Shown: positions 1 through 5,402 of the stretch, one piece after another
Numbering within the stretch: position 1 is the stretch's first letter
Layout: the number at the start of each line of letters is the position of its first letter
Assembly: GCA_003023485.1 (NCBI GenBank)
Contig: PXSG01000114.1
Coordinates: forward strand, 1 to 7,795
Direction: 5' to 3'
DNA: 7,795 nt
From: Halobacteriales archaeon SW_10_68_16
Lineage (GTDB): Archaea > Halobacteriota > Halobacteria > Halobacteriales > Haloarculaceae
The notes under the pieces: model-generated
The model's database searches: none
Told to the model about the DNA's origin: nothing
What the model saw: the letters and a program-made list of their open reading frames with translations, nothing else
Program-made: the position numbers and the translations under genes

Positions 1-99
1 GTCGTCGGCGTCGACCCCGGCGAGCGACCCGGGATCGCGGTCCTGAAGGGTGACGTCGTGGTCGCCACCTTCCAGGTGCCAGCCGACAGGGCCGCCGAG
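1..99 (+). repeat. Left copy of a perfect 99-bp direct repeat (fragment of the RuvC-like gene)
   Basis: These 99 bases match 565-663 at every position, an offset of exactly 564. In the right copy they encode residues 96-128 of the RuvC-like protein, including the VVGVDPG motif. In the left copy the same frame runs out of the repeat into the antisense of radB and stops at 247-249, so it is only a gene fragment. The match ends between 99 and 100. The left edge is the window edge, so the repeat may extend further out. It can be read as the end of a first copy of a 564-bp tandem unit (100-663), or as a loop left by a short-read assembler. Confidence 0.97.
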
Positions 100-221
100 A
101 GGACGACGTTCGTCTTGCCCGCCGCGGGCGGGCCGTACACCTGCGTGACGGCACCGCGCTCGAACCCGCCACCCAGCAGGTCGTCGATTGGAGGACAGCC
201 CGTCGGGATGGAGTCGCTCAC
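100..221 (-). CDS. radB: RadB recombinase paralogue, 5' fragment only
   Basis: RadB is an archaeal RecA/RadA-family ATPase that assists homologous recombination. Read on the minus strand from GTG at 221-219, the protein begins [20 protein letters not shown]. This is the family's typical N-terminus, and the Walker A motif GPPAAGKT follows at residues 30-37. GTG is the only possible start, because an in-frame stop lies at 248-246. RadB-like sequence runs to about residue 41-44, then meets the 99-bp repeat. The frame stays open to the window edge, but the residues there are antisense to the RuvC-like gene and not RadB. Walker B and the rest of the core are absent. The bases encoding residues 42-44 (SAA) fit both RadB and the repeat, so the junction may have formed at about 10 bp of microhomology (90-99). 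The gene may be whole in the organism if the left end is an assembly loop. The family call is strong; the native state of the gene is uncertain. Confidence 0.82.
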
Positions 222-243
222 GGGCCGGGGTTGGTCCCCCTCC

Positions 244-253
244 GGTTAAAACG
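244..253. promoter_or_regulatory. Shared TATA-like element of the divergent radB and RuvC-like genes
   Basis: TTAAAA at 246-251 reads TTTTAA on the other strand. Its centre is about 27 bases from the radB GTG (221) and about 31 bases from the GTG of the plus-strand gene (280). It is the only AT-rich block in this 58-bp divergent gap. The distances fit two leaderless transcripts driven from one or two overlapping TATA boxes. Confidence 0.55.
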
Positions 254-279
254 CTCGCACACACGACGGTTCCGACCGA

Positions 280-981
280 GTGGCTCAAGTCGATACCTCC
301 GCAACGGGGAGTGTGGTCGTCGTCGCCACCGCCGACTTCGAACTCTACCACGAGGTCGTGACCACGCTCCGGGACCGCGGCGTGGAGTTCACGACCGTCG
401 AACCCGACGACGAACTCCCCGAAGGTGCCACAGTCGTCGTCACCGGGGAGGACGAGGAGGTACCGGTCCCCGCGGGCGTCGAGGTGGTCCGTGCGTCCCC
501 CGAGAACCCGCGGGGGGCCATCGAATCCGTCCTCGCGCTCACGCGCGGTGGTGGCGGCCGGACCGTCGTCGGCGTCGACCCCGGCGAGCGACCCGGGATC
601 GCGGTCCTGAAGGGTGACGTCGTGGTCGCCACCTTCCAGGTGCCAGCCGACAGGGCCGCCGAGCGCCTCGTGGGTGCCCGGATCATCGACGACCTCTCGG
701 TTCCGGTGGAACTGGTCGACGAGACGGGGACGACGCCCTATCTGGGGGCCGGCACGCGGGGGATGGGAGACGTCCTCGCCGCGGTCAACATCGCGCGCAT
801 CGAGGGCGAACGCGTCGACGAGCGCGACATCGACCCGACGGCGGGCGAACTCCAGCGCATCAAGGACCGCTCGCGCGAGCGCAGCGAGACCAACCGCGCC
901 ATCGACGAGACGCTCGCGCGCCGTGTCGCCGGTGGCGAACTGACCATCGAGGAGGCGCTCGCCGAACACCGCGAGGAGTGA
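280..981 (+). CDS. RuvC/YqgF-like RNase H-fold protein (conserved haloarchaeal hypothetical)
   Basis: This 233-residue protein resembles RuvC/YqgF-type nucleases in its second half. VVGVDPG at 96-102 looks like the first RNase H-fold strand with the catalytic Asp (D100). LVDETGTT at 145-152 resembles the second acidic motif of YqgF proteins (E148). GMGDVLAAVNIA at 161-172 resembles the C-terminal helix carrying the last acid (D164). Residues 1-90 form an acidic alpha/beta domain I do not recognise, joined by a glycine run (GGGG, 90-93). The last 60 residues are charged and helical. The start is GTG at 280, about 31 bases after TTAAAA, with no better start seen. It is divergent from radB with a shared promoter, which suggests a role in recombination or repair. 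Nuclease activity and substrate are inferred from motif resemblance only. Residues 96-128 are duplicated at the left edge of the window. Confidence 0.75.
   Translation: MAQVDTSATGSVVVVATADFELYHEVVTTLRDRGVEFTTVEPDDELPEGATVVVTGEDEEVPVPAGVEVVRASPENPRGAIESVLALTRGGGGRTVVGVDPGERPGIAVLKGDVVVATFQVPADRAAERLVGARIIDDLSVPVELVDETGTTPYLGAGTRGMGDVLAAVNIARIEGERVDERDIDPTAGELQRIKDRSRERSETNRAIDETLARRVAGGELTIEEALAEHREE
565..663 (+). repeat. Right copy of the 99-bp direct repeat, inside the intact RuvC-like gene
   Basis: This copy is identical to 1-99 and lies in the middle of an uninterrupted reading frame. It is therefore the native location, and the left copy is the duplicate. Confidence 0.97.
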
Positions 982-986
982 CAGGT

Positions 987-993
987 CTTTTTC
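987..993 (+). promoter_or_regulatory. TATA-like T-run before the GalT-like gene; possible terminator of the previous gene
   Basis: A run of five T (988-992) is centred 28 bases before the ATG at 1018, the spacing expected for a leaderless haloarchaeal promoter. It also lies 7 bases after the stop codon of the RuvC-like gene, so the same T-run could end that transcript. Confidence 0.45.
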
Positions 994-1017
994 CCCGGTG
1001 CTCCCGGACCAGCGGAC

Positions 1018-1617
1018 ATGGCAATCGAATTCTCCGAGACTGTGGAGGAGGCACAGTTCTACAGCCCGCTGGCGGACTTCGAACTGGACACCCAGGGAGT
1101 CGAGTACCGCCGCGACCCCCTGACCGGCCAGGGGACCCGGGTGGTCGCGGAGTGGTTCCCCGAGCGGGAAGATGAGGACGTCAGGCCGGACATCGACGAC
1201 GAGGACTGCTTCTTCTGTCCGGAGCTGGTCGAAGACGCGACCCCCGAGTACCCCGACTACGTCGGCGTCGACCGCGGGTCCGTCGGGGTGGCCACCTCGT
1301 TCCCGAACCTCTTTCCATACGGCACGCACTCGAACGTGGTCGTCCTCACCGAGGAGCACTTCCGGCCCGTCGGCGAGCTCACTGCCGACCTCCTGGCGGA
1401 CGGGCTGGCGTGTGCCCTGGAGTACGTCCACGCGGCCGTAGCCCACGACGGCTCGCGGTTCGCGTCGGTCAACATGAACTACCTGCCCTCAGCGGGCAGT
1501 AGCGTCCTCCATCCCCACCTCCAGGCCATCGTCGACGACCACGGTACCAACGAGACGCGCCGCCGACTCGACGTCGCACCCGAGGAGTACGGACCGGACG
1601 TGGGTGCGTTCTTCTGA
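1018..1617 (+). CDS. Galactose-1-phosphate uridylyltransferase-like (HIT superfamily), C-terminally truncated
   Basis: GalT exchanges UMP between UDP-glucose and galactose-1-phosphate through a uridylyl-histidine intermediate. This protein has a typical N-terminal GalT domain. CFFC gives two zinc-ligand cysteines (C64, C67). GTHSNVV holds H104, matching the third ligand. VNMNYLPSAGSSVLHPHLQ (151-169) holds H165 (zinc), the nucleophile H167 and Q169. The start is ATG at 1018, 28 bases after a T5 run. The protein is only 199 residues, while GalT enzymes run to about 310-350. It stops about 30 residues after HPHLQ, so the whole second HIT-like domain is missing. The next gene, larC, is real coding sequence on the other strand from 1619, and no frame downstream of 1617 shows GalT-like residues, so this is not a simple frameshift. 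It may be a deletion product or a reduced nucleotidyltransferase or hydrolase. Family assignment is good, but sugar specificity is unknown. Confidence 0.72.
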   Translation: MAIEFSETVEEAQFYSPLADFELDTQGVEYRRDPLTGQGTRVVAEWFPEREDEDVRPDIDDEDCFFCPELVEDATPEYPDYVGVDRGSVGVATSFPNLFPYGTHSNVVVLTEEHFRPVGELTADLLADGLACALEYVHAAVAHDGSRFASVNMNYLPSAGSSVLHPHLQAIVDDHGTNETRRRLDVAPEEYGPDVGAFF

Positions 1618-1618
1618 G

Positions 1619-2875
1619 TCACGACTCCCGCGCCGCCGCCTCCGCTCGGCGCATCACCTCGCGCACCGGCAGGTCTGTCTCCGTCGCGACCGCCAGCGCG
1701 TCGTCGTATTCGGCGCTCACGTCGTAGACTTCGCTACCGGCGCTGGCGACCTTGACCGCCACCTCGTAGGCCTCACCGTCGATGGACACGGAGACTGGCC
1801 GCTGTTGGCGGTCGGCGACCCACCGGTGGCCGGCGCTCCCCTCACGCACCCCGAGTGTCCCGGTCTCCTCGGCAAGTCGGCGTGCCACGCGACGGGCGTC
1901 CTCTGGCGCACAGATGACCTTCACGAGGTGACCCGGCCGGGACTTCTTCATCGTCAGGGGCACCACGGAGACATCCAGGGCACCTGCCTCCGTCAGCGTC
2001 TCCTGGAGTCCGCCGAGCAGTTCCGGCGAGGCGTCGTCGAGATTCGTCTCCAGGACGGTGATGGCCTCGCGGTCGAGTCCTCCCTCCCCCTCGCCGACGG
2101 TCGCGCGGAGGACGTTCGGCCGGTCCGGGAAGTCCCAGCCGCCGGCACCGTAACCCGACCCGTCGACGCGCAGTGACGGAAGCGAGTCGACGCCCTCTGT
2201 GACGTGTGCGAGGATAGCCCCACCAGTGGGCGTGAGCAACTCGGCCTCCACGGGCCCACCCTGCAACGACCAGTCGGCACGCTCGGCGAGTTCGACGACC
2301 GCGGGCGTGGGGACGGGGTAGGTGCCGTGTGACATCTCCACCTCGCCACCGCCGGCCGCGAGCGGCGTCGTCACGACGCGTTCGACGTCGAGGTCCGCGA
2401 GGAGGAGACAGCACCCCACCACGTCCGCGATGGCGTCGTCGGCACCGACCTCGTGGAAGTGAATCTCGTCTCTGGTCGTCCCGTGGACCGCCGCCTCACC
2501 ATCTCCGAGCAACTCGAAGATGGTCCTCGCATCCGTCTCGACGCCTGCCGGGAGGTCCATCGACTCGACGATCCCGACCACCTCGTCGAAGGAACGCTGG
2601 GGGCCGTGTCCCTCCGCCGGCGTGTGGCTGTGGTCGTGACTATGATCGTGGCTGTGTCCGTGATCGTCACTGCCGCCGTCGGAGCCCTCCTCGAGGACGA
2701 CGTCGACGGCAGTCGCCTCGATGCCGTTCTTGGTGGTCCGGTCGACGACGTACCGGATGTCGAGGGCTGCCTCCACCGGGTCGAGGGCGGCGCGGTCGGC
2801 ACCGGCCGCGAGCAGTGCCCCCAGGAGCATGTCGCCGCTTGCCCCCATCCGGCCGTCGAGCGCGAGTGTTCGCAT
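1619..2875 (-). CDS. larC: LarC, nickel insertion protein of nickel-pincer cofactor synthesis
   Basis: LarC inserts nickel into the bisthiocarboxylated pyridinium nucleotide made by LarB and LarE, giving the pincer cofactor of lactate racemase (LarA) and related enzymes. The 418-residue product has full family length. It opens MRTLALDGRMGASGDM, matching the usual start of the family. A His-rich loop lies at 72-91 (HGHSHDHSHDHSH). The signature HFHEVGADDAIAD is at 139-151, GTYPVPTPA at 184-192, ETNLDDASPE at 276-285 and MKKSRPGHLVKV at 309-320. The C-terminal half is in the same frame, unlike in lactobacilli, where larC1 and larC2 are joined by ribosomal frameshifting. The frame is open far upstream to 3889, but that part is antisense to the neighbouring hydrolase. 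The ATG at 2875 fits the family start and lies 28 bases after CTATTGA. No larA, larB or larE is in the window. The 3' end is 1 bp from the convergent GalT-like stop. Confidence 0.9.
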   Translation of the reverse strand: MRTLALDGRMGASGDMLLGALLAAGADRAALDPVEAALDIRYVVDRTTKNGIEATAVDVVLEEGSDGGSDDHGHSHDHSHDHSHTPAEGHGPQRSFDEVVGIVESMDLPAGVETDARTIFELLGDGEAAVHGTTRDEIHFHEVGADDAIADVVGCCLLLADLDVERVVTTPLAAGGGEVEMSHGTYPVPTPAVVELAERADWSLQGGPVEAELLTPTGGAILAHVTEGVDSLPSLRVDGSGYGAGGWDFPDRPNVLRATVGEGEGGLDREAITVLETNLDDASPELLGGLQETLTEAGALDVSVVPLTMKKSRPGHLVKVICAPEDARRVARRLAEETGTLGVREGSAGHRWVADRQQRPVSVSIDGEAYEVAVKVASAGSEVYDVSAEYDDALAVATETDLPVREVMRRAEAAARES

Positions 2876-2898
2876 ACCCGACACCAGGCAGGGACGGG

Positions 2899-2906
2899 TC
2901 AATAGG
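2899..2906 (-). promoter_or_regulatory. TATA-like element of larC
   Basis: CCTATTGA on the minus strand is centred about 28 bases before the larC ATG (2875). It supports that start and a leaderless transcript. It lies in the 108-bp gap between larC and the divergent hydrolase gene. Confidence 0.4.
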
Positions 2907-2953
2907 CTGACGGCGCTCCCAGGGTATCTGCCGACACGATCGAGACGAACGCC

Positions 2954-2958
2954 TTTTT
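2954..2958 (+). promoter_or_regulatory. TATA-like T5 element of the TatD-like hydrolase
   Basis: TTTTT is centred 28 bases before the ATG at 2984. The same motif and spacing precede the genes at 1018 and 6783. It favours 2984 over the in-frame ATG at 2957, which lies inside this element. Confidence 0.45.
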
Positions 2959-2983
2959 GCAGAGCCGCGACCCAGGGCCCCAC

Positions 2984-3811
2984 ATGCCCGCCTTCGAACC
3001 GATTCTGGACAACCACATGCACCTGGACCCGGTCAACGGCAAGGGCGTCGCGGCCGCCGAGGAGTTCGCGGCCCGCGGCGGTACGCACCTGCTCGTACTC
3101 AACAAGCCGTCGTGGTACCTCCTCGACGACGTCGACGACCCCGCGGACTTCCGCGAGGTGTTCGAGATCAACATCGACGTCGTGGCGGACACGACCGAGG
3201 TGCTGGACGGCCGCGCCTGGCCGGTGCTCGGCGTGCATCCGGCGCTCGTCTCGCAGCTGGTCGACGACGGTCACACGCCCGAGGAGGCCCGCGATCTGAT
3301 GCAGGCGGGGCTGGACGTCGCCGCCGAGTTCGTCGCCGACGGCCCAGCCCTGGCGATCAAGAGCGGCCGTCCCCACTACGACGTGAGCGACGAGGTGTGG
3401 GCGGCCTCGAACGAGGTGATGCGCTACGCGTTCGAACTCGGCGCCGAGACCGGCTGTGCGGTCCAACTCCACACCGAGGGCGGCGAGGACTTCACCGAGG
3501 TCGCGGAGTGGGCCGAGGACCGGGGTCTCCCGCGCGAGCAGGTCGTCAAACACTACGCGGGCGGTCCCATCGAGGGGCCGGTGCCGAGCGTCATCTCCCA
3601 CGAGGAGAACCTCGAAACGGCCGCCGAGCGCGGCGAACCCTTCCTGATGGAGACCGATTTCATCGACGACCCGGAGCGGCCCGGCGCGGTGCTGGGCCCC
3701 AAGACGGTCCCCCGGCGCGTCGAGTGGCTCGCAGAACGGGGCCACGAGGAAGCCCTCCGGATGGCCCACGTCGAGACGCCCGCACGCGTCTACGGCATCG
3801 ATACCGAGTAG
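2984..3811 (+). CDS. TatD-like metal-dependent hydrolase (TIM barrel)
   Basis: This 275-residue protein belongs to the amidohydrolase/TatD-like group of metal-dependent hydrolases. ILDNHMHL carries the HxH metal motif on the first strand (H11, H13). GVHP (H85) is the usual second-strand motif. QLHTEG (H163), KHYAGG (H190) and METDFIDD (D225) match the later metal ligands in order. The site where TatD proteins carry a metal-binding Glu (G-E-x-G) reads AIKSGRPHY here, with K126 in the Glu position. The GRPHY segment and length suggest the archaeal predicted-hydrolase group COG1099, not bacterial TatD nuclease; that assignment is from memory. The ATG at 2984 is chosen because it lies 28 bases after a T5 element and starts right before the first strand. 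It is divergent from larC and followed after 86 bp by a separately promoted gene. Substrate unknown. Confidence 0.8.
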   Translation: MPAFEPILDNHMHLDPVNGKGVAAAEEFAARGGTHLLVLNKPSWYLLDDVDDPADFREVFEINIDVVADTTEVLDGRAWPVLGVHPALVSQLVDDGHTPEEARDLMQAGLDVAAEFVADGPALAIKSGRPHYDVSDEVWAASNEVMRYAFELGAETGCAVQLHTEGGEDFTEVAEWAEDRGLPREQVVKHYAGGPIEGPVPSVISHEENLETAAERGEPFLMETDFIDDPERPGAVLGPKTVPRRVEWLAERGHEEALRMAHVETPARVYGIDTE

Positions 3812-3867
3812 ACGCTCGGGCGGGGCGGCGGATACCGACTGGGTGCGCAGGTGTGGCTGTTCGAAAG

Positions 3868-3874
3868 CCATAAC
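3868..3874 (+). promoter_or_regulatory. TATA-like element of the DUF2150-like gene
   Basis: CCATAAC is centred 27 bases before the ATG at 3898, the leaderless spacing seen at the other genes here. Confidence 0.4.
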
Positions 3875-3897
3875 CCCCGAGACACACACGGGACGGT

Positions 3898-4479
3898 ATG
3901 AGCAACCCGCCGGGGGAGGACTACACGGAGGAACGCTGGCAGAACTGGCTCGACCGGATCCGGGAGAAAGACATCGACCCCGAGGACGAGGACTCGGCCC
4001 GCCTGCTGTTGAATCTCCAGGACGACACTGCCATCGCTGTCGCGAAGATCATCACCGACCACGACGACGGCGAACTCGACCGGGAGACCGCGCTCGCAGA
4101 ACTCGAGGACATCGAAGGCGTCGTCTTAGACGAGGTCGACATCGCCGACGAGGAGACGGCAATGCTCATCGACGGCGTCCAGACGTCGCTGATGTGTGTG
4201 ATCTTCTCGGCAGAGGAGTACGTCGCCGGCGGCCCTGCCGAGGAAGGCTCCATCGCGGAGTACATCGAGGCGGCCGCCGACGCCGAGGCCGACGATGACC
4301 TCGACGCCGCACTGGGCTACTGCGTCCAGGCCGGGACCCGCATCATCGACGGCGACGAACTCGACATGGCGACCGTCGAGGACCTCGACTTCGGCCTGGT
4401 CGCGGAGTGGGTCAACGGCCTCGACAGCCTCCAGACCGCGATGAGCGACCCCGAGGTCGTCGAGGAAGAAGACGAATAG
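3898..4479 (+). CDS. DUF2150-like acidic protein, function unknown
   Basis: This 193-residue, very acidic protein has no signal peptide or membrane segment. It looks like the archaeal DUF2150 family. The N-terminus (YTEERWQNWLDRIREKDI, 9-26), the segment LIDGVQTSLMCVIFSAEEYV (90-109) and the end LVAEWVNGLDSLQTAMSDP (167-185) are what I recall as conserved in haloarchaeal members. It is probably all-helical, with an amphipathic N-terminal helix and an Asp/Glu-rich tail (VVEEEDE). I see no catalytic motif. It is a single cytoplasmic gene with its own promoter, convergent with the zinc-finger gene on the minus strand. The existence of the gene is secure from its length, start context and haloarchaeal codon use; the family name is from memory and no function can be given. 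Confidence 0.75.
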   Translation: MSNPPGEDYTEERWQNWLDRIREKDIDPEDEDSARLLLNLQDDTAIAVAKIITDHDDGELDRETALAELEDIEGVVLDEVDIADEETAMLIDGVQTSLMCVIFSAEEYVAGGPAEEGSIAEYIEAAADAEADDDLDAALGYCVQAGTRIIDGDELDMATVEDLDFGLVAEWVNGLDSLQTAMSDPEVVEEEDE

Positions 4480-4488
4480 TCACACCGC

Positions 4489-4553
4489 TGTTTTCCCCGG
4501 ACGAGTCCGGTCGACGCACTCATTCCCGACGGGTGAGTCCCGACGAGTCACCC
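4489..4553. terminator. Possible bidirectional terminator between convergent genes
   Basis: The 68-bp convergent gap holds a T4 run (4491-4494) soon after the plus-strand stop. It is followed by the palindrome CCGGAC-GA-GTCCGG (4497-4510). A second, weaker pairing joins GGGTGA (4531-4536) with TCACCC (4548-4553), which overlaps the minus-strand stop codon. Archaeal termination depends mainly on U-runs, so the T-run is the better signal for the plus strand; no comparable run serves the minus strand. Confidence 0.3.
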
Positions 4554-5258
4554 GGTGTACCCACAGACGCCCGACCGCGGCGAGTTCACCACAGGTAGGT
4601 AGGCGGGGCGGTCACACTCGGCCTCGTGGGCCTCGGCACACTCCTCACAGAACAGCGCCTCCGGGCCGCGTGTACGCAGGCACGTCTGGCAGATTTCGGT
4701 CGCCGGGTCGCCACACGTCGCACACTCGCGGTCGCGCTGGTCGTTCCGGGTCAACAGCACGACCCCGTCCTGCTCGACCGAATCCTCGCGTTCGCTGGTC
4801 GCCGCGAGGTCGGCCAGATCCCAGTGGCCCTTCTCGACGACACGAACGACCAGTGCCGTCGTGGTCCCGAAGTCGTACTCGTACCCGAACTCCTCGTCCA
4901 CTGCCGGCTGCACCAGTTCGAAGTCGGTATCCATCGACTCGCGCCTGATGCCGAGTCTGGCCGCCATCTCCTCCTCGGAGTAGGGCCGGACGAACCGCAC
5001 GTCGCCGAGGGTAAACGCGCTCATGTGACCGCAACACTCGAGCCAGAACCCCCGGAGAAATGCATCGAGCGTCCGCAGGGTCGTTGTCGCATCGACGGCG
5101 ACGTGAATCCAGTAGTCACTCCGGTGTTCGCCCGCGATACGCAACACCGTGACAGGCTTTTGTCCGGTTTGTTCCTCTGGGAGACACGACCGCAGGTGGC
5201 GTGTCATGCCGCGTTTCGTGTACGTCTCACCACACAGGAAACACGTTCCATCCGTCAT
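4548..5258 (-). CDS. pRiA4b ORF-3-like domain protein with two zinc fingers
   Basis: This 236-residue protein has three parts. Residues 6-25 form a C-x2-C-x11-H-x3-C finger (C6, C9, H21, C25). Residues of about 35-142 resemble the plasmid pRiA4b ORF-3-like domain (also called IS1096 passenger TnpR-like): a helix-containing RTLDAFLRGFWLECCGHMSAF (62-82) and the hallmark EYDFGTTTALVVRV (127-140). Residues 179-215 hold eight possible ligands (C179, C182, C190, C193, C204, C207, H211, C215), a MYND/B-box-like double finger. The C-terminus VVNSPRSGVCGYTG (223-236) is a tail I associate with this family. The frame is open back to 5375, but the ATG at 5258 is preferred: it starts right before the first finger and lies 28 bases after CTACAAA, while an upstream start would overlap the HMG-CoA synthase promoter. 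The biochemical role is unknown; nucleic-acid or protein binding is an inference. Confidence 0.78.
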   Translation of the reverse strand: MTDGTCFLCGETYTKRGMTRHLRSCLPEEQTGQKPVTVLRIAGEHRSDYWIHVAVDATTTLRTLDAFLRGFWLECCGHMSAFTLGDVRFVRPYSEEEMAARLGIRRESMDTDFELVQPAVDEEFGYEYDFGTTTALVVRVVEKGHWDLADLAATSEREDSVEQDGVVLLTRNDQRDRECATCGDPATEICQTCLRTRGPEALFCEECAEAHEAECDRPAYLPVVNSPRSGVCGYTG

Positions 5259-5282
5259 CAATGGATGGTAGACGGGGATCGT

Positions 5283-5289
5283 TTGTAGC
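5283..5289 (-). promoter_or_regulatory. TATA-like element of the zinc-finger gene
   Basis: CTACAAA on the minus strand is centred about 28 bases before the ATG at 5258. It supports that start over the in-frame ATG at 5375. Confidence 0.38.
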
Positions 5290-5374
5290 TGTTTGCATGG
5301 CACCCAACGCGCGGTGGTGTCGAATTGCGTGCGAGAGAGGGTTCGACGGTTGACGAACTCGTGGTCGACACTCA

Positions 5375-5380
5375 TTTATA
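5375..5380 (+). promoter_or_regulatory. TATA box of the HMG-CoA synthase gene
   Basis: TTTATA is centred about 26 bases before the ATG at 5403. It is the best TATA match in the window and points to a leaderless transcript. Confidence 0.62.
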
Positions 5381-5402
5381 CGAGGTGTCGCCACCCCTAC
5401 GT

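Noticed and set aside
58..249. Short plus-strand frame starting in the left repeat
   Set aside because: It is the RuvC-like fragment running into the antisense of radB; a product of the junction, not a gene.
1604..2176. Plus-strand frame after the GalT-like stop as a possible frameshifted GalT C-terminus
   Set aside because: Its Arg-rich translation is the shadow of larC and shows no GalT second-domain motif.
2603..2662. Short tandem-like repeats in DNA (GTGGCTGTGGTCGTG type)
   Set aside because: They encode the His-rich loop of LarC, a known feature of the family, so they are coding and not a separate repeat element.
2876..3889. Long in-frame N-terminal extension of larC on the minus strand (756 residues in total)
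   Set aside because: This part is antisense to the TatD-like hydrolase; high-GC codon bias keeps the opposite strand open. The LarC family start and a TATA-like element both point to 2875.
5259..5375. Upstream start for the zinc-finger protein at 5375
   Set aside because: The extra 39 residues have no domain, overlap the HMG-CoA synthase promoter, and a TATA-like element supports 5258.
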